NCBI GenBank assembly: GCA_963626085.1
Contig: CAVFVJ010000015.1
Coordinates: 62,001 to 126,000, forward strand
Source: Colivivens sp963626085
GTDB lineage: Bacteria > Bacteroidota > Bacteroidia > Bacteroidales > Bacteroidaceae
Reading direction: 5' to 3'
DNA length: 64,000 nt
The notes under the pieces were generated by a model. It saw nothing but the letters and a program-made list of their open reading frames with translations. It had not been told where the DNA came from and did not search any database. A program made the translations under genes and the position numbers. Position 1 is the stretch's first letter; each line of letters starts with the position of its first letter. Of this stretch, positions 51,739 through 60,282 are shown one piece after another.

Positions 51739-53220
51739 TCAAACCCTCTTCAGACCCGAATGACTGCGGTACATGCGCAACCAGACAAAGAACCACACTG
51801 TCAGTGCAAGGGTGAAGGCAAAGCCGATGATGTCGGAAATGAGACTCGGCATCTGCAATCCCTCTGGAGCGACCAGTATATATGTTGAACATACACATGT
51901 CATGAACATGGCAGGTATAAGTGTTATTATATACGGTTTATTGAGTTTTGCAAGATACAGTGTGACTGCCCACAGTGTGAACACTGAAAGGGTCTGGTTG
52001 AACCATGCCAGATAACGCCAAAGAACTGCGAAATCCACATATATCAATATGATGGAAAGCATGAATATCGGAAGACAAAGCAACAGACGCTTGTAAATCT
52101 TGTTCTGTTTGATTTTCAGAAAGTCTGCCGCTATCAGTCTCGCGCTACGGAACGCTGTGTCACCTGTTGTGATTGGTGCTGCAACCACACCGAGAATAGC
52201 AAGGAAGCCACCGAAAGCACCCAACCATGAGTGACAGAGATCGTTGACCACGATAGCTGGATTTATACTGCCGTTGGCATCAGTCATAGCTGTGAGCAAT
52301 TTCTCGTATGGAGTGTTACCTGCCACATTCAGAGAGTCTGCATACTTGATGGACGCTACCGCCCAAATCAGCGACACGACACCTTCTGTTATCATTGCTC
52401 CATAAAACACACCACGACCATTCTTCTCGTTTTTCATGCAACGTGCCATCATTGGACTTTGAGTCGCATGGAAACCACTGACAGCACCACAGGCAATGGT
52501 AATGCACAGGCATGGGAACAACGGTATGCTATCACCTGCAGGATAATGATTGGTGAATGCTCCAGTGATTTCAGGGATTGAACCGTCACTGAAGAAGATA
52601 CCGAAGAAGAGAGCAACAGCCATAATCAACAAAGCAAAGCCAAACACCGGATAGATGCGACCAATAAGTTTATCAATAGGCAACAGTGTAGCAAGTAAAT
52701 AGTACGCAAGGATTATAACTACCCAAAACTCTATTGAACCTAAATAGCCTGTAGAATTACATAAAGAGCCCAAGAGTCCGGCTGGTGTTTTTGTGAAAAC
52801 TGCCCCCACAATAACCATAAGTACAAGGGCAAACAAAAGCATCACCACTTTTGCGGGGCGACCCAGTTCAGACCCAATCAACTCAGGCTGACTCTCACCA
52901 CCTCTGCGAAGGGAAATCATTCCACTAAGATAGTCGTGCACTGCACCACCGAATATACAACCGAACACAATCCACAGATATGCGGCTGGACCAAACAAGA
53001 TACCTTGCATAGTACCAAATATCGGACCTGTACCGGCTATATTCAAGAACTGTATCAGATAGACTTTCCATGTTGGCATCGGAATATAGTCAATGCCGTC
53101 TTGATGTGTGTAACATGGAGTTTTTCTGGCAGGGTCGGCACCGAATATGCGCTCAATAAACTTGCCGTAAACGAAGTATCCCAAAAGAAGAAGGATAAAC
53201 GAAACAATGAAAGTAATCAT
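51739..53220 (-). CDS. Carbon starvation protein CstA family transporter
   Basis: 493 residues with a dozen or more hydrophobic segments. CstA landmarks: YFVYGKFIERIFGADPARKTPC, QFLNIAGTGPIFGTMQGILFG, HDYLSGMISLRRGGES and GFHATQSPMMARCMKNEKNG. CstA proteins import peptides or pyruvate on nutrient limitation; the substrate here is unknown. It is shorter than E. coli CstA (about 700 residues), like many Bacteroidetes forms. Confidence 0.9.
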   Translation of the reverse strand: MITFIVSFILLLLGYFVYGKFIERIFGADPARKTPCYTHQDGIDYIPMPTWKVYLIQFLNIAGTGPIFGTMQGILFGPAAYLWIVFGCIFGGAVHDYLSGMISLRRGGESQPELIGSELGRPAKVVMLLFALVLMVIVGAVFTKTPAGLLGSLCNSTGYLGSIEFWVVIILAYYLLATLLPIDKLIGRIYPVFGFALLIMAVALFFGIFFSDGSIPEITGAFTNHYPAGDSIPLFPCLCITIACGAVSGFHATQSPMMARCMKNEKNGRGVFYGAMITEGVVSLIWAVASIKYADSLNVAGNTPYEKLLTAMTDANGSINPAIVVNDLCHSWLGAFGGFLAILGVVAAPITTGDTAFRSARLIAADFLKIKQNKIYKRLLLCLPIFMLSIILIYVDFAVLWRYLAWFNQTLSVFTLWAVTLYLAKLNKPYIITLIPAMFMTCVCSTYILVAPEGLQMPSLISDIIGFAFTLALTVWFFVWLRMYRSHSGLKRV

Positions 53221-53249
53221 AATCCTATGTCTATATATTTCAATTACAC

Positions 53250-53259
53250 TGCAAAATTA
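53250..53259 (-). promoter_or_regulatory. -7 box of cstA
   Basis: Minus-strand TAATTTTGCA, about 30 bases before the start codon; divergent from the methyltransferase promoter. Confidence 0.5.
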
Positions 53260-53312
53260 CGTATAAATACGACTCGGTGTAACGTGTCCCATTCATTTGT
53301 TTGCCCGAAGTC

Positions 53313-53331
53313 TTGTTTTTCATTACCTTTG
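53313..53331 (+). promoter_or_regulatory. Promoter of the rRNA methyltransferase gene
   Basis: TACCTTTG (53324-53331) is the -7 box. TTG at 53313-53315 is nearby but too close for a standard -33 box; the true -33 element is not clear. Confidence 0.45.
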
Positions 53332-53358
53332 TATCCGAATCGCAAAACAGTACAGACA

Positions 53359-54573
53359 ATGAGACTACCAGATGATTTTATATCGGAGATGCAAGGCTTA
53401 CTTGACGACAACTCTATTAAAGAGTTCTTGTACGCCCTTACGCAGACACCCCCTACAAGCATACGACTGAACACACGAAGGATTACCGGGGAAGCAATGA
53501 AGGAACTCACGGATACCTTACACCTATCCGAGTCCAACCGTATCCCATGGTGCGAAAACGGATACTATCTCGACAGCCGTCCTCAGTTCATCATGGACCC
53601 ATTGTTTCATGCTGGAGCGTATTATGTACAGGAAGCGTCATCGATGTACATTTCCTTTCTGCTACGCCATTACAACGGGACAAGAAATGTATCCGCACTA
53701 GACCTATGCGCCGCCCCTGGGGGGAAGTCTACACTACTGCTGTCGGAACTGTCTGAGGATTCAACGTTGGTGGCAAACGAGATTATTCCCAAACGGGCAT
53801 CAATCTTATGCGAAAATATCTGCAAATGGGACTCCAACAATGTCACCGTCACCAACAACCGTCCTGAGGACTTCAACCGGATGAAGGAAGTGTTCGACCT
53901 TATCCTGTGCGACGTGCCGTGTTCGGGCGAAGGGATGTTCAGAAAAGACCCTGATTCAATCAGCCAATGGTCGCCACATAATGTCGACATGTGTAGCAAA
54001 CGTCAGAAAGACATAGTCAGTGCCATATGGGACTGTTTAAAACCAGGTGGACTAATGATATACAGTACATGTACTTATAACACGAAAGAAAACGAAGAAA
54101 ACGTGAGGTGGATAAGTCTGAATCTCGGAGCAGAAATACTGAGTTGTCCGACACATAGCGAATGGGATATCACACGAAACCTCATACATGGCGAAGCTTT
54201 CGACTGTCTGCACTTCATGCCACATAAACAAAAAGGAGAAGGATTTTTCTGCGCTATACTCAAGAAAGAGGGAGAGTACGATGGACAGAAGCATAGTGGC
54301 ACAACTCGCATCAGCGACAAGATATTGAGCAGACTACACACACTGGACATAGAAGACAGAACTACAGGAAGCGTGGCGAGGGTGGACGTTGATAAGCAGA
54401 CCGCACTGCGATACCTCAAGGGTGAAGCACTGATACTTCCACCTGATACGCCCAAAGGATTAGTCACCATAACATATATGCAGATGCCACTGGGTAAAAT
54501 GAAAAATATCGGCAGCCGCGCAAACAACCTCTACCCAAAGGAATGGAGGATAAGGAAACAGCTTAGCCAGTAA
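53359..54573 (+). CDS. rRNA cytosine-C5 methyltransferase (RsmB/RsmF family)
   Basis: 404 residues of a NOP2/Sun-type RNA m5C methyltransferase. SAM-binding LDLCAAPGGKSTLLLSELS, the catalytic DVPCSGEGMFRKDP and the second cysteine motif YSTCTYNTKENEENVRW are all present; the C-terminus carries the PUA-like region typical of RsmF (about 320-404; LKGEALILPPDTPKGLVTIT). Target probably 16S rRNA. The frame opens at 52936, but that part overlaps cstA and lies upstream of the -7 box. Confidence 0.93.
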   Translation: MRLPDDFISEMQGLLDDNSIKEFLYALTQTPPTSIRLNTRRITGEAMKELTDTLHLSESNRIPWCENGYYLDSRPQFIMDPLFHAGAYYVQEASSMYISFLLRHYNGTRNVSALDLCAAPGGKSTLLLSELSEDSTLVANEIIPKRASILCENICKWDSNNVTVTNNRPEDFNRMKEVFDLILCDVPCSGEGMFRKDPDSISQWSPHNVDMCSKRQKDIVSAIWDCLKPGGLMIYSTCTYNTKENEENVRWISLNLGAEILSCPTHSEWDITRNLIHGEAFDCLHFMPHKQKGEGFFCAILKKEGEYDGQKHSGTTRISDKILSRLHTLDIEDRTTGSVARVDVDKQTALRYLKGEALILPPDTPKGLVTITYMQMPLGKMKNIGSRANNLYPKEWRIRKQLSQ

Positions 54574-54586
54574 ACGGTTCGACAAT

Positions 54587-54617
54587 AAAAAAAGGGCATC
54601 CCTACCGAGAGATGCCC
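54587..54617 (-). terminator. Terminator of the rpsB-tsf transcript
   Basis: GGGCATC / GATGCCC stem (54594-54600, 54611-54617); on the minus strand it continues into a run of seven T. A second hairpin (TGTCTGC / GCAGACA, about 54624-54643) lies between it and the tsf stop. Confidence 0.85.
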
Positions 54618-54662
54618 ACGCCTGTCTGCCATCAAGCAGACATGACTATAAGAGGTAATGAT

Positions 54663-55655
54663 TTATTCGCTACGGAGAGTGAAACGCTTGAAGTCAGTAA
54701 CAGTAAGATCCTTGTCGATATTCTGGAGGTACTGAGCTACACTGACCTTACTATCGTCGATGTAAGCCTGATCAAGCAGACAAGACTCCTTGTAGAACTT
54801 GTTAAGCATACCGTTTGCGATGTTCTGAATCATCTGTTCTGGTAGACTTGCAGCCTTCTCCTCTGCCACCTTTGCCTTGATTTCGCGAGCCTGAGCAGCC
54901 TGTTCTGGAGTGATCCATCCCTTGGCAGTATTGGACTCGATGTGGTCATCGCTGTCAACATGTGCCGGATTGATGCCAGCCTTCTTCAGCGCAGCCTCGA
55001 TAGCCTTGTTGATTTGGTTCTGCTTTGCCTTCTCGATGTCTGCCTTATACTCAACGTCTTTCACGTGCTGTGGCACAGATGCCTCGTCGAGAGCTACAGG
55101 AGCCATCGCAGCCACTTGCATTGCCACGTTCTTAGCCACATCATCGGCACATGGCTTGCTCATGGCGACGAGAGTACACAGGAAGTTCTGGTTCATGTGA
55201 TTGTAAGCACATACATATTCACCTTCAACCACATTATAGCCATCGAGTTCCATTTTCTCTCCAGTCACACCAGAGCGTTCAGTAACAGCCTCTGTAACAG
55301 GCTTACCATCGATTGTGAGAGCCTTCACTTCATCAAGAGTCTTACATTTGTTTTCTACAGCAAGGTCGAGAATTTTAGAGCAAAGAGCCACGAAATCGGC
55401 ATTCTTTGCCACGAAGTCTGTCTCACACTTGAGAGCAATCATCGCAGCGAACTTACCGTCAACCTTTGCGAGAACACAACCCTCAGCTGCCTCACGGTCA
55501 GAACGCTTGGCGGCAACCAACTGTCCTTTCTTGCGGAGAATCTCCATTGCCTGCTCCATGTCACCGTTGGCTTCTGTAAGAGCCTTCTTACAGTCCATCA
55601 GACCTGCTTGAGTCTTTTGGCGCAGAGCATTGATTTCTGCTAATGTGATAGCCAT
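54663..55655 (-). CDS. tsf: Elongation factor Ts
   Basis: Nucleotide-exchange factor for EF-Tu. The 330 residues start with the UBA-like domain (LRQKTQAGLMDCKKALTEAN) followed by MIALKCETDFVAKNADFV and the two dimerisation domains. It is 30 bases downstream of rpsB, the usual pairing. A strong terminator follows. Confidence 0.97.
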   Translation of the reverse strand: MAITLAEINALRQKTQAGLMDCKKALTEANGDMEQAMEILRKKGQLVAAKRSDREAAEGCVLAKVDGKFAAMIALKCETDFVAKNADFVALCSKILDLAVENKCKTLDEVKALTIDGKPVTEAVTERSGVTGEKMELDGYNVVEGEYVCAYNHMNQNFLCTLVAMSKPCADDVAKNVAMQVAAMAPVALDEASVPQHVKDVEYKADIEKAKQNQINKAIEAALKKAGINPAHVDSDDHIESNTAKGWITPEQAAQAREIKAKVAEEKAASLPEQMIQNIANGMLNKFYKESCLLDQAYIDDSKVSVAQYLQNIDKDLTVTDFKRFTLRSE

Positions 55656-55685
55656 ATTCTGTTTTTATTTATTCCGATTAAACAA

Positions 55686-56558
55686 TTATTCTGCCTCTTC
55701 TGCCTTAGTCTCCTCAGTCGGAGCTTCAGTCTGAGATTTCTCCTCTACAGGAGCCTCTGTTTCCTTTGCCTCGTCTGATTTCTTGACATCCTTACGCTGG
55801 CGTCTCGGTTTAACTGGTGCATCTGCAGCATCTGCCTGTTCGCCAGCTGCCTCCATGTCAATTTTCTCAATCTTACGCTCCTCAAGTCCTTCTGCGATAG
55901 CGTCACAACATGCACCTACGATAACCTCGATTGACTTTGATGCATCGTCATTGGCAGGAATCATGAAGTCTACATTGCCTGGGTTAGAGTTGGTGTCCAC
56001 GATTGCGAACACTGGAATACCCAAACGGTTTGCCTCGTGCACTGCAATATGTTCCTTCATCACGTCAACTACAAAGAGAGCAGCAGGAAGACGTGTAAGA
56101 TCTGCGATTGAACCGAGGTTCTTCTCCAGTTTCTCACGTTTACGACGAATCTGAAGGTTCTCACGCTTTGACAACTTGTCGTACGTACCATCAGCAATCA
56201 TCTTGTCGATGTTTGACATTTTCTTAACAGCCTTACGTATAGTTGGGAAGTTGGTGAGCATACCACCCGGCCAACGCTCAATCACATAAGGCATACCTAC
56301 TGCTTTAGCCTTCTCGGCAACAGCTTCCTTTGCCTGCTTCTTTGTAGCGACAAAAAGGATACGCTTGCCTGACTTTGCAATCTGCTTAAGGGCTTCAGCA
56401 GCTACGTCAACACAGTCTACAGTCTTGTTCAGGTCGATGATGTGAATGCCGTTACGCTCCATAAATATATAAGGAGCCATTGCTGGATTCCATTTTCTCT
56501 TGAGGTGTCCGAAGTGACAGCCTGCTTCCAATAATTGTTCGAAATTAGTTCTTGACAT
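55686..56558 (-). CDS. rpsB: 30S ribosomal protein S2
   Basis: 290 residues. N-terminal signature LLEAGCHFGHLKRKWNPAMA, then MLTNFPTIRKAVKKM and FAIVDTNSNPGNVDFMIPAN. The C-terminus has an acidic Glu/Thr/Pro-rich extension of about 50 residues beyond the folded part. Between rpsI and rpsB lies a hairpin plus T6 (56598-56637), so rpsB-tsf may have their own promoter or be attenuated. Confidence 0.97.
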   Translation of the reverse strand: MSRTNFEQLLEAGCHFGHLKRKWNPAMAPYIFMERNGIHIIDLNKTVDCVDVAAEALKQIAKSGKRILFVATKKQAKEAVAEKAKAVGMPYVIERWPGGMLTNFPTIRKAVKKMSNIDKMIADGTYDKLSKRENLQIRRKREKLEKNLGSIADLTRLPAALFVVDVMKEHIAVHEANRLGIPVFAIVDTNSNPGNVDFMIPANDDASKSIEVIVGACCDAIAEGLEERKIEKIDMEAAGEQADAADAPVKPRRQRKDVKKSDEAKETEAPVEEKSQTEAPTEETKAEEAE

Positions 56559-56597
56559 AATTCTTTCTTGATTTGTTTGTTTACTTTCCTTTTAGTT

Positions 56598-56637
56598 AAA
56601 AAACCAGCCTCCAAGTAGCCCATAGGGATCTTGGAAG
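56598..56637 (-). terminator. Terminator or attenuator between rpsI and rpsB
   Basis: CTTCCAAG / CTTGGAGG stem (56630-56637, 56608-56615) followed by CTGG and T6 on the minus strand. It lies about 40 bases upstream of rpsB, so it could end the rplM-rpsI transcript or attenuate read-through into rpsB-tsf. Confidence 0.65.
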
Positions 56638-56673
56638 TTTAGATACTAAACCCCTGTCCAAGCATGTATGACA

Positions 56674-57060
56674 TCAACGCTTACTGAACTGGAATCTGCG
56701 ACGAGCCTTTGGTCTACCTGGCTTCTTGCGCTCAACAACACGTGAGTCACGAGTGATGAACCCTTCAGCACGGAGTGCCTTCTTGTCTTCGGCATTGATC
56801 TTCACGAGTGCACGGGCAATAGCGAGACGGAGAGCCTGTGACTGACCTGTGTAACCACCTCCGTAGAGGTTTACCTTGATATCGTACTTATCAGCGACAT
56901 CAAGCAGGTTCAACGGCTGCTTTACAACGAACTGTACCAGTTCTGATGGGAAGTACTCCTTAAGATCTCGTTTGTTGATGGTGATCTTGCCTGTTCCTTC
57001 TGTGAGATATACGCGAGCAACTGCGGCTTTGCGACGACCTAATGCATTAATCATTTCCAT
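56674..57060 (-). CDS. rpsI: 30S ribosomal protein S9
   Basis: 128 residues. Landmarks are GRRKAAVARVYLTEGTGKIT, GGGYTGQSQALRLAIARALV and the basic C-terminal tail KKPGRPKARRRFQFSKR that reaches the P-site tRNA. It is 13 bases downstream of rplM, the universal pairing. Confidence 0.98.
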   Translation of the reverse strand: MEMINALGRRKAAVARVYLTEGTGKITINKRDLKEYFPSELVQFVVKQPLNLLDVADKYDIKVNLYGGGYTGQSQALRLAIARALVKINAEDKKALRAEGFITRDSRVVERKKPGRPKARRRFQFSKR

Positions 57061-57073
57061 ATATCTTCATTAT

Positions 57074-57535
57074 TTATTTCAGTGTGTTAATATCGATTGC
57101 CTTTGGGCTCTGTGCCTCTTGCTTGTGCTCTGCTCCTTCATATATGTAAAGGTTGCCAAGCAACTTAGAACCAAGGTGTCCCTTAGTGAGCATGCCCTTC
57201 ACAGCGTGACGGAGAATTCGCTCATATCCGTTAGGACGCTTTGACAATTCAGCAGGACTCTGCTTGTGCTGACCGCCTGGATAACCAGAGAAGGTTATGT
57301 ACTGCTTGTCTGTCCACTTCTTACCTGAGAATTTAACCTTTTCAGCATTAATAATGATGACGTTGTCACCACAATCCTGATTCGGGGTGAAACATGGTTT
57401 GTACTTGCCACGCAGAATCTTCGCCACCTTAGAACAAAGGCGACCAACTGTTTGATCTGTTGCATCGACAACAACCCACTGCTTTCCAGCTTCTTCCGGT
57501 GTCACACAACGGGTCTTTGCACTTAATGTATTCAT
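57074..57535 (-). CDS. rplM: 50S ribosomal protein L13
   Basis: 153 residues. GKQWVVVDATDQTVGRLCSK at the start and HKQSPAELSKRPNGYERILR later are typical. The frame is open to 57730, but MNTLSAKTRC at 57535 is the natural start and the extra stretch is the transcribed leader. First gene of rplM-rpsI. Confidence 0.98.
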   Translation of the reverse strand: MNTLSAKTRCVTPEEAGKQWVVVDATDQTVGRLCSKVAKILRGKYKPCFTPNQDCGDNVIIINAEKVKFSGKKWTDKQYITFSGYPGGQHKQSPAELSKRPNGYERILRHAVKGMLTKGHLGSKLLGNLYIYEGAEHKQEAQSPKAIDINTLK

Positions 57536-57724
57536 TTTCTTTCTACTTTTAATCTGTTCAATTAATATCACAAAAATTCGCTCCATTCCCTCATCCCGAC
57601 AAAGGAGACTCGGTGGAGATGTAGTTTTTACGGGACGATTCACAGACCACACTGACCGGCCAAAATCAGCACTATCTACACATCCGCTTAGGAGGACCAT
57701 CATGCCTCCTTGATAATAATCGGC
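57536..57724 (-). promoter_or_regulatory. Structured leader of rplM, possible ribosomal-protein autoregulatory element
   Basis: The leader of about 190 bases contains a perfect AGGAGG / CCTCCT hairpin (57690-57710) and a TCCCG / CGGGA stem enclosing about 32 bases (57594-57635). Autoregulatory leaders of rplM operons are known in bacteria; whether this one binds L13 or S9 is inference. Confidence 0.5.
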
Positions 57725-57734
57725 TTGCAAAGGT
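57725..57734 (-). promoter_or_regulatory. -7 box of rplM-rpsI
   Basis: Minus-strand TACCTTTGCA, about 190 bases upstream of rplM. Confidence 0.55.
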
Positions 57735-57851
57735 AGTACTTTTCAATCAACCAGCCAAAGATTAAGGACTTTTATTTGATATAAAGGCATCAAAAACACA
57801 GGAACAGACCATTTTTGACTCATTGGATCTTATGGTTACGAATAAATTCAC

Positions 57852-57861
57852 TAAATTTGCA
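57852..57861 (+). promoter_or_regulatory. -7 box of the outer-membrane protein gene
   Basis: TAAATTTGCA, 19 bases before the start codon. Confidence 0.5.
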
Positions 57862-57880
57862 CCGCACAAAAGGAGAACTG

Positions 57881-58954
57881 ATGAATAAATTTATTTTGAT
57901 TTCACTGATATCCGCTATGGGTGTTACAAGCGGACAAGCACAAATACAACTGAATCACATAGACCTGTCGGCATCAATAGGAACCGACGGTATTGGTTTT
58001 GACATTGGCATGCCTGTGAATGATTACGTGCAAGTACGCGCCGGAGCATCATTCATGCCGCACAGGAAAAGGAACATTGCATTTGAGACTGTAATAGGAG
58101 AGACCGACCCAACACTAACAGCAGAGGAGAACCAAGCCTTGTCAAATGCACACTTCGACGCACTGACAAGCTTGATGAGTAGTTTCACTGGCAACAATAT
58201 CGGACGCAGTATAAACGCTTACAGCGAACCCACATTCAACAACTTCAAGTTGCTGGTCGACATATTTCCATTTCAGAACAATAAGCACTGGCATTTTACG
58301 GCAGGATTCTATCTAGGCAGCGCACAAGTATCAAAAATTTACAACAGAGCTGCTGACATGACCACACTAATGGGCATCACCATATACAATAGGATGTATA
58401 GGGACGTATTATCAGAAGATCCCCTACTTGAATACAACGGCAACTACATCTACTTGCCAGAGAGTTTTGCAGAACGGGTGCTTGAATACGGAGAGATGGG
58501 TATTCTAATAGGCGAATACTCTCACGACGTGTACGCCAAGGAAGATATACTCTGGGACTATACAGCCTACGACCCAATTACTGGTGACATACTACATGAA
58601 AAGGGTGACATACACTACGCAAAAGGAGAGATAATTCATCAGAAAGGGGAAGAGTATCGCATCACTCCAAACGAGGACAACATGTTAAAAGCCAGCACTA
58701 AAGCCAACAGATTCCGTCCATACATCGGAGCCGGTTATTCAACCAACATAACAAAAGACAATCGCACCGCCATTGCAGTTGACGCAGGTATGTTACTGTG
58801 GGGAGGCACACCCGAAATCACCATGCACGACGGTACGAATGTATTGAGGGACTTGCAGAACTTAAGAGGCAAGTTCGCAGACTATGCCAACTCTATATCT
58901 AAGCTGAAAGTGTATCCTGTCATCAGCATAAGGATTACACGTAGGCTGTTCTGA
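57881..58954 (+). CDS. Probable outer-membrane beta-barrel protein
   Basis: 357 residues with a signal peptide (ILISLISAMGVTSGQA). Alternating hydrophobic strands (GIGFDIGMPVNDYVQVRAGA, NFKLLVDIFPF, HWHFTAGFYLGSAQV, FRPYIGAGYSTNITKD) and a final aromatic residue (IRITRRLF) suggest a barrel. About residues 150-270 form a less regular insert. I cannot name a family or function. It is convergent with the dockerin protein gene, 4 bases apart. Confidence 0.75.
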   Translation: MNKFILISLISAMGVTSGQAQIQLNHIDLSASIGTDGIGFDIGMPVNDYVQVRAGASFMPHRKRNIAFETVIGETDPTLTAEENQALSNAHFDALTSLMSSFTGNNIGRSINAYSEPTFNNFKLLVDIFPFQNNKHWHFTAGFYLGSAQVSKIYNRAADMTTLMGITIYNRMYRDVLSEDPLLEYNGNYIYLPESFAERVLEYGEMGILIGEYSHDVYAKEDILWDYTAYDPITGDILHEKGDIHYAKGEIIHQKGEEYRITPNEDNMLKASTKANRFRPYIGAGYSTNITKDNRTAIAVDAGMLLWGGTPEITMHDGTNVLRDLQNLRGKFADYANSISKLKVYPVISIRITRRLF

Positions 58955-58958
58955 AGAA

Positions 58959-60176
58959 TCATTTTAATTTCAGTGCATCATATATCATCAGTGCGTCTTG
59001 AGTATCCACCACTCCATCACTGTTGATATCATACTTATTGTCGGCATCGGATACAGATTCCATCACATTATACAAATCTGATACATCCTGCATATCCACA
59101 CATCCATCGCCATTGAGATCGTACTGTGCAATCTTTTCATACTCTGCATACTCTGCTTCCGTCATCAGTATCATCTCCGAAGCTGTACCTGCTACGACTG
59201 GAAGGTAACACTGGTTGGCATTGAGGTAACGGTTATCGTCATCACCCCACCAATTGACATGCAAGTCGGACGTACTGGAATGGAGGGCTAGTTTGCCTTC
59301 CGCATCCACCCCCCACACACGCATGGACGAGGCATCGAAGGCCGTAATCGCATCTTTCGACTTCTCGCGGAACTCATTGCAGAAATAAATGCCTTTCAGC
59401 ACATTGCCCGACAGTGGGCTGTAAGTATCTTTTAGCAAAGTGAGCTTGTTGCCAGACTTATCAGCAGATGCGCATTCTATAATCACTGGTGTTGAAGCCG
59501 GAACGACATCGGACTTCAATTCCGTCAGCACGGCTATGTTGCCGTCAACCTTACTGACATAATATGCCTTCATGCCAGTGGAGGCAAAAGAGAAAGCGAA
59601 GTCTGCATAGAAGGGGGCATAGTACTTGTTGCCCGACTCACCTGTAACGGTGATAGTCGGTTCAACTCCGAAGTAACAATCGGTAGCAGCGTCAATCGGT
59701 TCAACCAGCCATCGGCGCGTAGTGCCCTTACCTGTAGTACCCAAAGTGTTGAAGTCTCCGCCCCAGCTACCAGAATCACTCAGATAGAGAGTCACGCCAC
59801 TTTCTGTAGCACTGACCTGATAGAAGGTCTGTCCGTCTTTGGTGCCGGTTGACTTAACCTCAACGTAACGCCCTATAATTTTATATACACCTGTACCTTG
59901 CGAAGTTATATTCCAATAATCCCCACCCTTGTTCTCGAAGTATAGCACCGAAGCCGGAGCTGATATAGCCTTGTCGAGACCGTACCACAACTGTATGGCA
60001 GCCATATCCGCGGAAGTGGTGGCATAATTGACACTACCCGTATTGTCGCACACCCAGAAATAATTGCCAGTACCGTAGTTCTTGACCCTGTAGAACCCAC
60101 TGTCAGTCAACTGTGCCCTTGCCAGTATTGTCAATGTTCCAAGTGTCAGTATCAATCCTATACGTTTCATAGCCAT
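58959..60176 (-). CDS. Secreted protein with C-terminal dockerin-type repeats
   Basis: 405 residues with a signal peptide (KRIGLILTLGTLTILARA). About 22-130 resembles a ricin-like or lectin-like module (GFYRVKNYGTGNYFWVCDNT); a middle beta domain follows; the C-terminus (about 350-405) has two calcium loops, DLNGDGCVDMQDVSDLYNVM and DINSDGVVDTQDALMIYDAL. No catalytic motif is seen. ATG codons at 60176 and 60170 are both possible; the second gives the tidier signal peptide. Confidence 0.75.
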   Translation of the reverse strand: MAMKRIGLILTLGTLTILARAQLTDSGFYRVKNYGTGNYFWVCDNTGSVNYATTSADMAAIQLWYGLDKAISAPASVLYFENKGGDYWNITSQGTGVYKIIGRYVEVKSTGTKDGQTFYQVSATESGVTLYLSDSGSWGGDFNTLGTTGKGTTRRWLVEPIDAATDCYFGVEPTITVTGESGNKYYAPFYADFAFSFASTGMKAYYVSKVDGNIAVLTELKSDVVPASTPVIIECASADKSGNKLTLLKDTYSPLSGNVLKGIYFCNEFREKSKDAITAFDASSMRVWGVDAEGKLALHSSTSDLHVNWWGDDDNRYLNANQCYLPVVAGTASEMILMTEAEYAEYEKIAQYDLNGDGCVDMQDVSDLYNVMESVSDADNKYDINSDGVVDTQDALMIYDALKLK

Positions 60177-60230
60177 AAAAACAAAAGCTTGCTCCCTTCG
60201 TCACACCATGCGAATCCGGGAACAAGCTTT
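60177..60230 (-). terminator. Terminator of the coiled-coil lipoprotein gene, running into the next start codon
   Basis: AAAGCTTG / CAAGCTTT with an additional CCC/GGG pairing (60184-60230) is followed on the minus strand by TTTTGTTTTT. The T-tract ends directly at the start of the next gene (60176). Confidence 0.7.
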
Positions 60231-60282
60231 ATCATAGTCTTAACGATTTTACTATTTATATATATTATAAGGTGTAGCCCGA

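Noticed and set aside
52936..53358. N-terminal extension of the rRNA methyltransferase
   Set aside because: It overlaps cstA on the other strand and precedes the promoter; the conserved start is at 53359.
57536..57730. N-terminal extension of L13 in the open frame up to 57730
   Set aside because: The -7 box lies at 57725-57734 and L13 proteins start at the conserved MNTLSAKT position; the extension is the leader.
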